Shown in pieces: positions 50,104 through 64,000 of a stretch of DNA of 64,000 nt. This DNA comes from Enterococcus thailandicus (GTDB taxonomy: Bacteria > Bacillota > Bacilli > Lactobacillales > Enterococcaceae): contig NZ_JXLE01000005.1 of the NCBI RefSeq assembly GCF_001886265.1, forward strand, positions 43,759 to 107,758, read 5' to 3'. The position numbers were made by a program, and so were the translations under genes. The notes under the pieces are model-generated. The model saw nothing but the letters and a program-made list of their open reading frames with translations. It was not told the origin of the DNA and did no database searches. Position 1 is the stretch's first letter. Each line of letters opens with the position of its first letter.

Positions 50104-52460
50104 CAAAAGAAACAATTAAAGAAAAAATTATTTTTTTTATGGAAAGTAGCCGTAAAAAAAGCTTTTCAATGGAAGAAATTGCAGAAGGCTTAGGCTTTCA
50201 AAAAAGTGAAGACTTTAAATTATTAGTTCAAACAATTGCACAAATGGAAAGAGAGCAGAGCATCGTTTTTAATAAGAAAGGTAAAGTGAAATTACCATTA
50301 CAACCATTATTGATTGAAGGAACATTTCGTGGCAATGAACGTGGCTTTGGTTTTGTAACGATTGATCCCGAAGAAGATGACATCTATATCCCGAAAGAAT
50401 CAACTGGTTATGCAATGGACGGAGACACTGTAGCAATCGATATTATTAAAACGGCAGATACGGCACTTGATCGAGGAGCTGAAGGAAAGATTGTTGAAAT
50501 CCGAAAACGTGGAACAACACAACTCGTTGGTGAGTTCGTCGCTTATTCACCTGAGGAAGAAGCAGAAACGGATCTTTATGGTGTCGTGATCCCTAAAGAT
50601 AAAAAATTAACAAAGTTTAAGGTGTATGCAGCTGCAGAAGGAATCCGCCCAGTAGATGGAAGTATCGTGATTGTAGAATTGACCCATTACCCAGAAAATG
50701 GCTATGCTACTAGTTTAGAAGGAATTGTCAAACAAGTAATTGGCCATAAAAATGACCCTGGTATGGATATTTTATCAATCGTTGTAGCAAACGGAATTCC
50801 AACAAAATTTCCTGATGATGTAGTGGCAGAAGCAGATAAAGTTCCTGATCATATCAATGAAAAAGATTTGGTTGGTCGACGTGATTTACGGGATCAATTG
50901 ATTGTAACGATTGATGGTGAAGATGCAAAGGACTTAGATGATGCAGTAACTGTTCGCAAACTAGCAAATGGAAATTACTTTTTAGGCGTTCATATTGCAG
51001 ATGTTTCTTATTATGTAACACAAGGAAGCCAGCTGGATCGAGAAGCTTATGATCGTGGAACAAGTGTCTATTTGACTGACCGTGTGATCCCAATGATTCC
51101 ACAACGATTGTCAAACGGAATTTGTTCATTAAACCCACATGTGCCAAGATTGACGATGAGTTGTGAAATGGAAATTGATTCAAGTGGGCACGTCGTTAGT
51201 CATGAGATTTTCCAAAGTGTTATTCAAACAACCGAACGAATGACTTATACTGCCGTGAATGAAATTTTAGAAGATGAAGAACCTGAAACAATGAAACGTT
51301 ATAAACAATTAGTGCCAATGTTTCAAGCCATGAAAGAACTACACGAGATTTTAGAGAGTATGCGGATTCGCCGTGGGGCTATTTCTTTTGAAGATCGCGA
51401 AGCGAAAGTGTTAGTGAATCCAGAAGGACATCCATTGGATATTTTGCTGCGAACACGTGGTGTAGGGGAACGCTTGATTGAATCATTTATGCTTGCTGCC
51501 AATGAGACAGTGGCGCAACATTATCATGATCTTCATTTACCATTCATCTATCGAATTCATGAACAACCTAAGGAAGAAAAAATGCAACGCTTCTTTGACT
51601 TTGCTTCAGCATTAGGAATCCTAGTTAGAGGGACAAAAGGTACGATTACGCCGAAAGACTTGCAAAAAGTAATCGAAGATGTGGAAGAAAAGCCTGAATC
51701 TGCGGTAATTAATACGATGTTGTTACGAAGCATGCAACAAGCTCGTTATTCAGAAGAAAACTACGGTCATTATGGCTTAGCAGCAGAGTACTACACACAC
51801 TTTACTTCACCCATTCGCCGTTATCCAGACTTGATTGTTCACCGTTTGATTCGTTCTTATGGTGAAGATCGTAGTGAAGAAAAACAAGCAATCTGGTCTG
51901 CAGAACTTCCAGACATTGCTGAACACAGCTCAAAAATGGAACGCCGAGCAGTGGAAGCAGAACGTGAAGTTGATGCAATGAAAAAAGCAGAATACATGAT
52001 GGATAAAGTCGGGGAAGAGTTTGATGGCATCATTAGCTCAGTGGTAAAATTCGGTTTGTTTATTGAACTACCTAATACAATCGAAGGTCTGATCCACATC
52101 AATGACTTGAAACAAGACTATTTCCACTTTATTGAAAATCATTTAGCATTAGTTGGCGAACGAACGGGGCTAACATTTAAAATTGGGCAAAAGGTCCGCG
52201 TCAAAGTGGTCAAAGCAAGTCCAGAAGAACGAGCAGTTGATTTTGAGTTAGTTTCGGCAGAAGAAGTGCCCCAACTTGAACGACCAAAAGCAAAACAAAA
52301 AGGGAAAGCATCAGGCAAACAAAATCAAAATCGTGGACGCAAAGCAGCTCCACGAAATAAAAAAGTAGGCGGGAAGAGAAATGACTTCCAGCCTGCTAAG
52401 AAAAAAGGAAAAGGTGGTAAAAAACCTTTCTATAAAGGAATTAAGAAAAAGAAAAAATAA
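50100..52460 (+). CDS. rnr: Ribonuclease R
   Basis: 786 aa 3'-5' exoribonuclease. N-terminal helix-turn-helix (residues 1-70), two cold-shock domains, and RNB catalytic core with DGEDAKDLDDAVTV (about residue 277). An S1 domain lies near residues 635-715 and the Lys-rich tail is about 60 residues. It degrades structured RNA and acts with SmpB/tmRNA in quality control, which fits the adjacent smpB. Confidence 0.97.
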   Translation: MTKETIKEKIIFFMESSRKKSFSMEEIAEGLGFQKSEDFKLLVQTIAQMEREQSIVFNKKGKVKLPLQPLLIEGTFRGNERGFGFVTIDPEEDDIYIPKESTGYAMDGDTVAIDIIKTADTALDRGAEGKIVEIRKRGTTQLVGEFVAYSPEEEAETDLYGVVIPKDKKLTKFKVYAAAEGIRPVDGSIVIVELTHYPENGYATSLEGIVKQVIGHKNDPGMDILSIVVANGIPTKFPDDVVAEADKVPDHINEKDLVGRRDLRDQLIVTIDGEDAKDLDDAVTVRKLANGNYFLGVHIADVSYYVTQGSQLDREAYDRGTSVYLTDRVIPMIPQRLSNGICSLNPHVPRLTMSCEMEIDSSGHVVSHEIFQSVIQTTERMTYTAVNEILEDEEPETMKRYKQLVPMFQAMKELHEILESMRIRRGAISFEDREAKVLVNPEGHPLDILLRTRGVGERLIESFMLAANETVAQHYHDLHLPFIYRIHEQPKEEKMQRFFDFASALGILVRGTKGTITPKDLQKVIEDVEEKPESAVINTMLLRSMQQARYSEENYGHYGLAAEYYTHFTSPIRRYPDLIVHRLIRSYGEDRSEEKQAIWSAELPDIAEHSSKMERRAVEAEREVDAMKKAEYMMDKVGEEFDGIISSVVKFGLFIELPNTIEGLIHINDLKQDYFHFIENHLALVGERTGLTFKIGQKVRVKVVKASPEERAVDFELVSAEEVPQLERPKAKQKGKASGKQNQNRGRKAAPRNKKVGGKRNDFQPAKKKGKGGKKPFYKGIKKKKK

Positions 52461-52480
52461 GATAGTTTGGGGGAAGTAGA

Positions 52481-52945
52481 ATGCCAAAAGGCGAGGGAAA
52501 ATTAATTGCACAAAATAAGAAGGCTCGCCATGACTACTCGATTATTGACACGATGGAAGCAGGCATGGTTTTACAAGGGACTGAGATCAAATCGATTCGA
52601 AATAGCCGAATCAATCTAAAAGATGGATTCGTACGTGTTCGAAATGGCGAAGCCTTCCTATATAATGTCCACATCAGTCCGTATGAACAGGGAAATATTT
52701 TTAACCACGATCCGTTGCGGACACGCAAACTACTTTTGCACAAAAAACAAATTGCCCGACTAGTTGGTGAAACAAAAAATGCAGGGGTAACAATCGTCCC
52801 ATTAAAAGTGTACATCAAGAATGGGTACGCCAAAGTTTTGATTGGTTTAGCTAAAGGGAAAAAGTCCTACGACAAACGAGAAGATTTGAAGCGTAAAGAT
52901 GTCGATCGTCAAATTGATCGGACGTTGAAAAATTTCTCCAGATAA
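52481..52945 (+). CDS. smpB: SsrA-binding protein SmpB
   Basis: 154 aa, full length. Conserved [29 protein letters not shown] and a C-terminal basic tail with [18 protein letters not shown]. It delivers tmRNA to stalled ribosomes. RBS GGGGGAAG. The tmRNA gene is not within the following 311 bp. Confidence 0.97.
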   Translation: MPKGEGKLIAQNKKARHDYSIIDTMEAGMVLQGTEIKSIRNSRINLKDGFVRVRNGEAFLYNVHISPYEQGNIFNHDPLRTRKLLLHKKQIARLVGETKNAGVTIVPLKVYIKNGYAKVLIGLAKGKKSYDKREDLKRKDVDRQIDRTLKNFSR

Positions 52946-53128
52946 TTTCAATATCCTTTTTCGCATATTCGGTGCTTTTACTTTTACTTAGTGATAAAAT
53001 TTGGTAGCATTTAATCTGATAAAGCACGATTACTAAAGGTTTTCCTAGAAAATCACCATCATAATTTAAGTGAAAACTTCATCAAATTAGACTGAAACGA
53101 AAAAGTGTCTAATTTTCATGAAAATGTT

Positions 53129-53157
53129 TTGTATTTTCTGTTTCATGGTGGTATGAT
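53129..53157 (+). promoter_or_regulatory. atp operon promoter
   Basis: TTGTAT, 17-bp spacer, TATGAT, about 100 nt before atpB. The remainder of 52946-53256 is AT-rich with no gene. Confidence 0.65.
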
Positions 53158-53256
53158 ACCGATTGGTTATGATCAGATTTTTTCAGAGAAACCAAATGCG
53201 CACTTGAAAGTTATTTCATGTGAATTTCAGGGAAAAGAGAAAAGAGGTGAAATGAA

Positions 53257-54235
<979 letters not shown>

Positions 54236-54302
54236 AAAGAAGTTAAGTACTATATTATTCTCATTGAAACTAGAGAGACCTCAAAGAAAGGAAGGCTAGC
54301 TT

Positions 54303-54827
54303 ATGCTGAATCAATTGGCAATTGCAGAAGTTGGCAATCCGATGTTAGGTAATATCATCGTTGTCAGCGGCTCATTTTTGATCCTACTTGCTCTTTTAAA
54401 GCATTTTGCTTGGGGACCAATTAGTGAAATTTTGAAGAAACGTGAAGATAAGATCGCCAATGATTTAGATTCTGCAGAACAATCTCGCATCAACTCAGCG
54501 AAAATGGAACAAGAACGCGAACAACAATTGTTAGCTTCTCGCTCTGACGCAGCTGAAATTATTAAAAATGCGAAAGAAAGTGGAGAACTTAGCCGCCAAA
54601 ATATTTTGAAGGATACACAAGATGAAGTTATTCGTCTAAAAAACAAAGCTAAATCGGATATCACGTTAGAACGTGACAATGCGTTAAACTCTGTTAAAGA
54701 CGATGTTGCTGATCTTTCACTTCAAATTGCGGAAAAAATCTTGAATAAAGAATTATCTCCAGAAATGCATGAATCATTAATCAACCAATATATCGAAGGT
54801 CTAGGTTCTTCAAATGAAACTAGATAA
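54303..54827 (+). CDS. atpF: F-type ATP synthase subunit b
   Basis: 174 aa. One N-terminal membrane helix (residues about 15-35) followed by a long charged helix forming the peripheral stalk dimer. [20 protein letters not shown] marks the membrane exit. Overlaps atpH by 14 nt. Confidence 0.95.
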   Translation: MLNQLAIAEVGNPMLGNIIVVSGSFLILLALLKHFAWGPISEILKKREDKIANDLDSAEQSRINSAKMEQEREQQLLASRSDAAEIIKNAKESGELSRQNILKDTQDEVIRLKNKAKSDITLERDNALNSVKDDVADLSLQIAEKILNKELSPEMHESLINQYIEGLGSSNETR

Positions 54828-55356
54828 ATATACTGTCGGTAGACGCTATGGAAAAGCTTTGTTTGAACTGGCGATCGATTCAAACAAGAGTGAAGAAATC
54901 TATCAAGAACTGTTGAGCTTACGTAAAATTTATGAAAAAGTCCCTGAATTAGGGGAAGTGCTCAGTGATGCTCGTTTAGAACCACATGAAAAACGACTTA
55001 TCATGGATAAGTTGATTAGTGGCTATGACGGTGTTGTTAAGAACTTTTTAGAAGTGGTCTACAATTACAATCGGATGGATGATCTGTTGTTCATGATTGA
55101 CGAATATGAACATCGTTATAATGAGAATAATGGATTATTACTTGGAACAGTAAAAACTGCCGTTCCTTTATCTGATGAACAGTTAAAAAAATTAGAACAG
55201 AATGTAGCAAAAACAATGAACTATCAAACAGTTGAATTAGAAACAATCGTTGATTCTTCTATTCTTGGTGGCGCAATTGTTGAAGCCGACCATCGAGTGA
55301 TCGACGGCAGCATTCGGACGCAATTGGAAACAATGCGTAATCAATTAAATAGATAG
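54814..55356 (+). CDS. atpH: F-type ATP synthase subunit delta
   Basis: 180 aa OSCP/delta family. N-terminal helical bundle with [13 protein letters not shown], and conserved C-terminal [20 protein letters not shown]. Joins the b dimer to the top of F1. Confidence 0.95.
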   Translation: MKLDKYTVGRRYGKALFELAIDSNKSEEIYQELLSLRKIYEKVPELGEVLSDARLEPHEKRLIMDKLISGYDGVVKNFLEVVYNYNRMDDLLFMIDEYEHRYNENNGLLLGTVKTAVPLSDEQLKKLEQNVAKTMNYQTVELETIVDSSILGGAIVEADHRVIDGSIRTQLETMRNQLNR

Positions 55357-55369
55357 TACAAAGAGGTAG

Positions 55370-56935
<1,566 letters not shown>

Positions 56936-56948
56936 TGAGGTGAGATGA

Positions 56949-59280
<2,332 letters not shown>

Positions 59281-59293
59281 AAAGGGGTGCCCC

Positions 59294-59716
59294 ATGGATC
59301 AATTTTTAACAGTTAATGTGGTAACACCTGACGGCTTGGTCTATGATCACCATGCAGCAATTGTCGTTGCACGTACAACTGCTGGAGAATTGGGGGTTTT
59401 ACCGAAACATGCTCCAATTATCGTTCCTTTAGCCATTGATGAAGTTCGCATCAAAAGAACGGACTCTGATACGCACGTTGACTGGATTGCCGTTAACGGA
59501 GGAATCATGGAAGTTCGTGATAATCTAGTTTCAATCGTCGCAGATACTGCGGAACGTGAGCGCGATATTGATGTTTCTCGTGCTGAAAGAGCAAAACAAC
59601 GAGCAGAACGCCAAATCGAAGAAGCAAAACAAAAAGAAGATACGAATGAATTGAAACGTGCAACTGTTGCATTACACCGTGCAATCAATCGGATTAATGT
59701 TTCTAAGCACACGTAG
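59294..59716 (+). CDS. atpC: F-type ATP synthase subunit epsilon
   Basis: 140 aa. N-terminal beta sandwich ([20 protein letters not shown]) and two C-terminal helices that can inhibit ATP hydrolysis. Last gene of the operon. Confidence 0.96.
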   Translation: MDQFLTVNVVTPDGLVYDHHAAIVVARTTAGELGVLPKHAPIIVPLAIDEVRIKRTDSDTHVDWIAVNGGIMEVRDNLVSIVADTAERERDIDVSRAERAKQRAERQIEEAKQKEDTNELKRATVALHRAINRINVSKHT

Positions 59717-59740
59717 ATTCAAATGAACTTATTTTTTGAT

Positions 59741-59786
59741 AAAAACTGTGCCAAAGTCAGTCCTTGATTTTGGCACAGTTTTTTTA
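59741..59786 (+). terminator. Intrinsic terminator after atpC
   Basis: AAAAACTGTGCCAAA arm paired with TTTTGGCACAGTTTTTTT. Confidence 0.93.
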
Positions 59787-59840
59787 ATTGCATTTATTTT
59801 ATGTAAAAAAGGCACAGTTATTTTTCCTTTTAGAAAATTT

Positions 59841-59850
59841 ATGGTATTAT
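59841..59850 (+). promoter_or_regulatory. Extended -10 promoter for the DUF1146 gene
   Basis: ATGGTATTAT contains TGn before TATTAT, 44 nt before the ATG. No clear -35. Confidence 0.45.
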
Positions 59851-59893
59851 CGTTTTATTGAGTTTACAGTAAATAGATGCAAGAAAGGACGTT

Positions 59894-60130
59894 ATGATGC
59901 AAGTCTATGGAATTGACGCGATTATTCGAATTGTGAGTCATTTAGCGTTTATTTATTTAGCTTTTTGGTCTTTGCGTTCTTTGCGTACAGAAACGTTTTT
60001 TAAATATATGCAGAATACTACGCAAATCAGAATGGTAATTGTCTTTTTTTCAATTTTTTTAGGATACACTGCCAGTAATTTTTTTCTAGAAATCATAGCG
60101 TTATGTCGGAATCTTTTTGTTAGTATCTAA
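59894..60130 (+). CDS. DUF1146 membrane protein (YwzB-like)
   Basis: 78 aa, two membrane segments (about residues 10-28 and 47-70). DUF1146 genes sit between atpC and murA in many Firmicutes, as here. Function unknown. AAAGGACG lies before two adjacent ATG codons (59894, 59897); either may be used. Confidence 0.88.
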   Translation: MMQVYGIDAIIRIVSHLAFIYLAFWSLRSLRTETFFKYMQNTTQIRMVIVFFSIFLGYTASNFFLEIIALCRNLFVSI

Positions 60131-60163
60131 TTTCAAAAAAGGGTACTATTTTAAAAGAAGAAA

Positions 60164-60172
60164 TGCTATAAT
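60164..60172 (+). promoter_or_regulatory. murA promoter, extended -10
   Basis: TGCTATAAT, 55 nt before the murA ATG. -35 is weak. Confidence 0.55.
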
Positions 60173-60226
60173 AAAAAAGATTTTGAGTAAGAGTATGCTC
60201 ATTGGAATTTTTTTGGGGGGAACAAC

Positions 60227-61528
60227 ATGGAAGAGATCATCGTACAAGGTGGCAATCAATTAACAGGAACTGTCAAAATTGAAGGAGCTAAAAATGCTGT
60301 ATTACCAATTTTAGCTGCTAGTTTATTAGCGGAAGAAGGAACAACAACATTAACAAATGTTCCAATTCTTTCAGATGTATTTACAATGAATCAAGTGATT
60401 CGTCATTTGAATGTAGATGTTGACTTTGATGAAGATCAAAATCAAGTGACACTTAATGCGTCAAGACAATTAGAAATCGAAGCGCCTTATGAATATGTTA
60501 GTCAAATGCGCGCATCAATCGTTGTTATGGGCCCATTGTTAGCCAGAAATGGTCATGCAAAAGTGGCAATGCCTGGTGGCTGTGCCATTGGCAAACGCCC
60601 AATTGATTTGCATTTAAAAGGATTCCAAGCGCTAGGCGCGAAGATTATCCAAAAAAATGGTTATATCGAAGCAATCGCTGATGAATTGATTGGTAATACT
60701 ATCTACCTAGACTTTCCAAGTGTAGGTGCAACACAAAATATCATGATGGCTGCTGTGAAAGCAAAAGGTACGACGATTATCGAAAACGTTGCTCGTGAAC
60801 CCGAAATTGTTGACTTAGCAAATATCTTAAATAAAATGGGTGCCAATATTTATGGTGCTGGTACAGAAACAATGCGTATTGAAGGTGTGGAGCATTTACA
60901 TGCAGTGACACATTCAATCGTTCAAGACCGTATTGAAGCAGGAACATTTATGGTCGCCGCAGCAATGACAGAAGGAAATGTTTTAATTGCTGATGCAATC
61001 TCTGAACACAATCGTCCTTTGATTTCTAAGTTAACAGAAATGGGTGCGACGATTACAGATGAAGAAGGCGGCGTTCGTGTTGTTGGACCAAAACATGTAT
61101 TACCAACTGACGTGAAAACAATGCCTCATCCTGGCTTTCCAACAGATATGCAAGCACAAATGACAGCCATTCAAATGGTTGCTGAAGGCACAAGTGTCGT
61201 AACTGAAACAGTCTTTGAAAATCGTTTCCAACATTTAGAAGAAATGCGTCGTATGAATGCGCACGTTAAAATTGATGGGAATGTTGCAATGATTGAAGGG
61301 GCACATGAATTACAAGGTGCAGAAGTATATGCTACGGATCTACGTGCTGCTGCTGCGTTGATTTTAGCTGGATTAAAAGCAAATGGTGTGACACGTGTTC
61401 GTAATTTGAAATATTTAGATCGTGGCTATTATAATTTCCATTTGAAATTACAACAACTTGGTGCAAATGTTGAACGTGTTGAAATGGATCAAACACCAAC
61501 AGAAAAAACTGCACAAACTATCGCTTAA
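60227..61528 (+). CDS. murA: UDP-N-acetylglucosamine 1-carboxyvinyltransferase
   Basis: 433 aa. Starts [20 protein letters not shown], and catalytic Cys lies in [16 protein letters not shown] (about residue 119). Transfers enolpyruvate to UDP-GlcNAc, the first committed step of peptidoglycan synthesis, and is the fosfomycin target. The active-site Cys is intact. RBS GGGGGGAA. Confidence 0.96.
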   Translation: MEEIIVQGGNQLTGTVKIEGAKNAVLPILAASLLAEEGTTTLTNVPILSDVFTMNQVIRHLNVDVDFDEDQNQVTLNASRQLEIEAPYEYVSQMRASIVVMGPLLARNGHAKVAMPGGCAIGKRPIDLHLKGFQALGAKIIQKNGYIEAIADELIGNTIYLDFPSVGATQNIMMAAVKAKGTTIIENVAREPEIVDLANILNKMGANIYGAGTETMRIEGVEHLHAVTHSIVQDRIEAGTFMVAAAMTEGNVLIADAISEHNRPLISKLTEMGATITDEEGGVRVVGPKHVLPTDVKTMPHPGFPTDMQAQMTAIQMVAEGTSVVTETVFENRFQHLEEMRRMNAHVKIDGNVAMIEGAHELQGAEVYATDLRAAAALILAGLKANGVTRVRNLKYLDRGYYNFHLKLQQLGANVERVEMDQTPTEKTAQTIA

Positions 61529-61540
61529 GGACGTGTTTGA

Positions 61541-61717
61541 ATGAGTAACCATCGTTATATTTTAGTCAGTTTGATGAAGATTTTAATTGTAATCATCTTA
61601 CTTTTTCTTCTTTTTATTGCCGGTACAATGATTGGTTACGGCGTAATCGGTGGCGGAAATCCTTTCCGAGTTTTCCAACTTGATTTGTGGCTTCATATTC
61701 GAGACTTTTTTAACTGA
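61541..61717 (+). CDS. EpuA-like small membrane protein (annotated family: RNA polymerase subunit beta-associated)
   Basis: 58 aa. One strong membrane helix (about residues 10-33) then GYGVIGGGNPFRVFQL and WLHIRDFFN, the EpuA family signature. In streptococci epuA follows murA in the same way. Family databases name it after RNA polymerase beta, but direct function is unclear. It starts 12 nt after murA with GGACG upstream. Confidence 0.8.
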   Translation: MSNHRYILVSLMKILIVIILLFLLFIAGTMIGYGVIGGGNPFRVFQLDLWLHIRDFFN

Positions 61718-61723
61718 GATCTA

Positions 61724-61760
61724 AGGGGTTGTGGCAAACTTTTGTCGCAGCTCCTTTTTA
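61724..61760 (+). terminator. Intrinsic terminator after the epuA-like gene
   Basis: GGGGTTGTGGCAAA arm paired with TTTGTCGCAGCTCC, followed by five T. The core resembles the TGTGACAA terminator family. Confidence 0.75.
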
Positions 61761-61787
61761 CATAGAATGATTAGTGAGGCAGAGTAG

Positions 61788-62060
61788 ATGAAAAAATTTC
61801 TGATTTATTTAGTAAGAGGCTATCAACGATTCATTTCGCCAGCATTTCCACCGAGCTGTCGGTATTATCCAACGTGTTCGAATTACATGATCCGTGCGAT
61901 TCAAGTACATGGGGCTGTGAAAGGAACATTGATGGGAACAGCACGAATTTTACGTTGTCATCCTTTTGTAAGAGGGGGCATTGACTATGTGCCAAAGAAC
62001 TTTAAATTAACAAGGAATACAGTCGACAAAGAACAGCCAGATTATGAAGGAAAAGAGTAA
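61788..62060 (+). CDS. yidD: Membrane protein insertion efficiency factor YidD
   Basis: 90 aa. Diagnostic [18 protein letters not shown] and [16 protein letters not shown] with three conserved Cys. Assists YidC-dependent membrane insertion. A hairpin (AAAGAGTAAA/TTTACTCTTT, 62052-62080, then T-rich) overlaps the stop codon. Confidence 0.95.
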   Translation: MKKFLIYLVRGYQRFISPAFPPSCRYYPTCSNYMIRAIQVHGAVKGTLMGTARILRCHPFVRGGIDYVPKNFKLTRNTVDKEQPDYEGKE

Positions 62061-62083
62061 AAGGGAAAAGTTTACTCTTTTTT
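62052..62083 (+). terminator. Intrinsic terminator overlapping the yidD stop
   Basis: AAAGAGTAAA paired with TTTACTCTTT, ending in six T. Confidence 0.75.
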
Positions 62084-62108
62084 GTCGTTGAAAGGAGAAA
62101 GGTTACCG

Positions 62109-62570
62109 ATGATCGAACAATTAAAACCAAATGAACTTCCTTGGGATTTGCTATTGGATGCAGATCCTGAAAAAGAAAAAGTTCTTGCTTATCTTGAGCA
62201 AGGAGAAGGAATTGTTTGGAAAGATAATGGAGAAACGCTAGGGGTCTTGATTTTTGTCGCAACAAAAAACGAATTTGAAATCATGAATGTTGCAGTAGCA
62301 CCACAAAGTCAGGGAAAAGGAATCGGTGGCTTATTATTAGAAGCTGCATTCCGACAAATCATTGAAGAAGTAGACAGTCAAACACAAATCATCATTCGTA
62401 CAGGCAGCATTACTTCTGCTGCTCTACATTTGTATCAAAAGAAGGGCTTTAGCGAAATTTCCCGAGAAAAGGATTATTTTATCAAAAACTATGCAGAGCC
62501 CATTTATGAAGAAGGTATTCGATTAAGAGATCAAGTGACCTTAGCCAGAACGATTCAATCGCTTCGCTAG
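62109..62570 (+). CDS. GNAT family N-acetyltransferase (RimI-like)
   Basis: 153 aa. Acetyl-CoA pyrophosphate loop VAPQSQGKGIGGLLLEAA (about residues 67-85) and a C-terminal LYQKKGFSEISREKDYF. Substrate unknown. ATG 62109 has AAAGGAGAAAGG upstream; a TTG 27 nt earlier is within the terminator tail and rejected. Confidence 0.88.
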   Translation: MIEQLKPNELPWDLLLDADPEKEKVLAYLEQGEGIVWKDNGETLGVLIFVATKNEFEIMNVAVAPQSQGKGIGGLLLEAAFRQIIEEVDSQTQIIIRTGSITSAALHLYQKKGFSEISREKDYFIKNYAEPIYEEGIRLRDQVTLARTIQSLR

Positions 62571-62659
62571 AATTCCCTAACCATTTACGGAAAAGGCTTT
62601 CAAAAATATAAGGATTGTTTTACAATATTTTTAGGAAGCAAAAAGGAGCGAAAATAGTT

Positions 62660-63544
62660 ATGGGAATTCTTGTATTTGATTTTGGTGGTTCGGCAGTAAA
62701 ATATGGTTATTGGAATGGCCATCAGTTAGAAGCAACCAACCAATTTCCAACACCTGGTACTTGGGAAGAAATGAAACAAAAATTAAGTGAAACATACCAA
62801 GCGTTTGCTGAAACAAACGCAATTGAAGGCATTGGTATCAGCGCTCCCGGTGTGGTTAACAGTGAGCGTCAAATTATTGAGGGAATTAGTGCGATTCCTT
62901 ATATTCACGGATTTAATATTTTTAAAGAATTAGAAGAATTATTTGGATTACCAATTACCATTGAAAATGATGCGAATTGTGCTGGAATGGCAGAATTTTA
63001 TGAAGGTGCAGCGCGCAATTACCAAGATGTTGCATTTGTTGTTATTGGGACAGGAATTGGTGGTGCAATGTTTACGAAGGGACAAATGAACAAAGGTGCT
63101 CATCTTTATGGTGGCGAGTTTGGGATGATGTTTTTAGATGGTGATCAAACATTCAGCCGCTTAGGAACTGCTGTGCAGATGGCTTGGCGTTATTGTGAAC
63201 GTTTAGGTTTAGACAAGATGACCTATTCTGGAAAAGAAGTATTTCAACTGGCTGAATCAGGTGATGTGATTGCACAAGAAGAAGTGGAAAAATTTTATGA
63301 TTACTTGGCAAAAGGACTGTTCAGTATTCAGTTTTCATTTGATCCAGAAGTGATTGTGCTCGGTGGTGGGATCTCTGCAAAAGAGGGGCTGATTGATGAA
63401 TTGAATCAACGCATAGAAAAATTAATGGACAAGTTGGATCTACACGATTTTGTTCCAGAAATCTTATTATGTGACTATCGAAATGATGCAAATTTAGTTG
63501 GCGCTGCTGCGAATTACTATGCTCGAAGTCAAAGAGAAGCATGA
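62660..63544 (+). CDS. ROK family sugar kinase / regulator-like protein
   Basis: 294 aa. Phosphate-binding VFDFGGSAVKYG at the N-terminus, sugar-binding GISAPGVVN and ENDANCAGMAEFYEGA, and adenosine motif GTGIGG. The usual ROK Zn motif CxCGxxGC is replaced around FGMMFLDGDQTFSRLGTAVQ, so zinc binding is not expected. No DNA-binding domain, therefore a kinase; likely sugar unknown. ATG 62660 lies after AAAAGGAGCG. Confidence 0.88.
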   Translation: MGILVFDFGGSAVKYGYWNGHQLEATNQFPTPGTWEEMKQKLSETYQAFAETNAIEGIGISAPGVVNSERQIIEGISAIPYIHGFNIFKELEELFGLPITIENDANCAGMAEFYEGAARNYQDVAFVVIGTGIGGAMFTKGQMNKGAHLYGGEFGMMFLDGDQTFSRLGTAVQMAWRYCERLGLDKMTYSGKEVFQLAESGDVIAQEEVEKFYDYLAKGLFSIQFSFDPEVIVLGGGISAKEGLIDELNQRIEKLMDKLDLHDFVPEILLCDYRNDANLVGAAANYYARSQREA

Positions 63545-63576
63545 AAACGAAAAGAAATGAAACAAAAGAATGATTG

Positions 63577-63604
63577 TATGCCCTGTTGAGTAAACAGGGT
63601 ATAT
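63577..63604 (+). terminator. Intrinsic terminator after the ROK gene
   Basis: ATGCCCTGTT-GAGTA-AACAGGGTAT followed by ATTTTATT. Confidence 0.7.
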
Positions 63605-63644
63605 TTTATTGTGGAGAGTATGCTAAAATAGGTGGGAGGTGAGA

Positions 63645-63881
63645 ATGATGTCAAAAAAGAATAAAGATATTGAAGTACGAGTGGAAGAAATCCAAAAAGT
63701 AATTAATGGCAAAAATTATGAGGTTACTCAGTTATTTATTGGTAAAAAAAATATTGGTGAAATTTTAGCATATGGCCCAAAAGAATTCGAAATATTTTTC
63801 GGTGAAGAGGATTTTGGGAAAGAAAAAAGTCTTGAAAATGCGATAGAAACAGTAATTCGCCATTGGAATTTACAAGACTAA
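63645..63881 (+). CDS. DUF2969 protein
   Basis: 78 aa, acidic/basic mixed, single DUF2969-like domain ending ENAIETVIRHWNLQD. Found in lactobacilli and enterococci; function unknown. Starts at adjacent ATGs 63645/63648 behind GGGAGGTGAG. Confidence 0.75.
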   Translation: MMSKKNKDIEVRVEEIQKVINGKNYEVTQLFIGKKNIGEILAYGPKEFEIFFGEEDFGKEKSLENAIETVIRHWNLQD

Positions 63882-63911
63882 AAAAATATCAAAAAAGTTT
63901 TCAATAAAGGG

Positions 63912-63940
63912 TTGCAAAAATCTGTGAAATTAGGTATTAT
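63912..63940 (+). promoter_or_regulatory. tRNA-Tyr promoter
   Basis: TTGCAA, 17-bp spacer, TATTAT; 28 nt before the tRNA 5' end. Confidence 0.75.
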
Positions 63941-63968
63941 AACTAAGTCAGGTTGATACATACCTTTC

Positions 63969-64000
63969 GGAGGAGTAGCGAAGTGGCTAAACGCGACGGA
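63969..64000 (+). tRNA. tRNA-Tyr, 5' part, cut by the window edge
   Basis: GGAGGAGTAGCGAAGTGGCT... matches the acceptor, D arm and start of the anticodon stem of Firmicute tRNA-Tyr. The anticodon is outside the window, so identity rests on the D-arm pattern; a tRNA-Ser is less likely. Confidence 0.7.

Noticed and set aside
52946..53256. tmRNA gene after smpB
   Set aside because: No tRNA-Ala-like acceptor pair or tag reading frame seen; the stretch holds only the atp promoter.

Overview
The window looks like the chromosome of a low-GC Gram-positive coccus, very probably Enterococcus, in or near the E. faecium / E. hirae / E. mundtii group. The main evidence is a complete Na+-translocating V-type ATPase operon in the order known from E. 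hirae (ntpF-I-K-E-C-G-A-B-D then ntpJ). It is joined by a class III fructose-1,6-bisphosphatase, a sigma-54 gene next to cggR-gap-pgk-tpi-eno, a secG-esterase-rnr-smpB cluster and a standard F-type ATPase operon followed by the DUF1146 gene and murA. The species cannot be fixed by eye.

Layout: 0-2.2 kb ABC exporter pair; 2.4-4.3 kb fbp; 4.3-4.7 kb three tandem copies of a ~120-bp repeat; 4.7-5.4 kb a C26 peptidase on the minus strand; 5.56-15.75 kb the ntp operon, led by a structured 5' leader that ends in a strong intrinsic terminator (candidate riboswitch/attenuator); 15.9-20.3 kb small metabolic genes (glyoxalase, NUDIX, Cof-type HAD, HD phosphohydrolase, lipoate ligase); 20.5-21.6 kb a DUF1934 gene and rpoE (delta); 21.9 kb tRNA-Arg(CCG); 22.0-29.2 kb rpoN, cggR and the lower-glycolysis genes.

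From 29.2 to 46.1 kb lies a ~16.9-kb genomic island inserted at the 3' end of eno. It starts with a tyrosine recombinase and ends with a diverged second copy of the last 107 bp of eno (107-bp homology with a 27-bp identical core). It carries a type III restriction-modification pair sitting inside the remains of a type I hsdR gene, two genes of unknown function (37.3-39.1 kb), a serine recombinase, a DUF4143-type ATPase, and a four-gene block (metallophosphoesterase, coiled-coil/DUF2325-like protein broken by a stop codon, Zn-ribbon protein, small acidic protein) of unknown role. The make-up is that of a defence island, and the unknown blocks are the best places to look for an undescribed system.

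After the island the core chromosome resumes: DUF1304 protein, alpha/beta hydrolase, YjdI/YjdJ pair, secG-est-rnr-smpB, atpBEFHAGDC (46.2-59.7 kb), DUF1146 gene, murA, epuA-like gene, yidD, a GNAT gene, a ROK kinase, a DUF2969 gene and the first half of a tRNA-Tyr gene at the window edge.

Two rotary ATPases occur together. The V-type c subunit keeps all five Na+ ligands, whereas the F-type c subunit has a single carboxylate without the Na+ signature. The sequence therefore suggests division of labour: F-ATPase for protons, V-ATPase plus the NtpJ K+ transporter for sodium export and potassium uptake.
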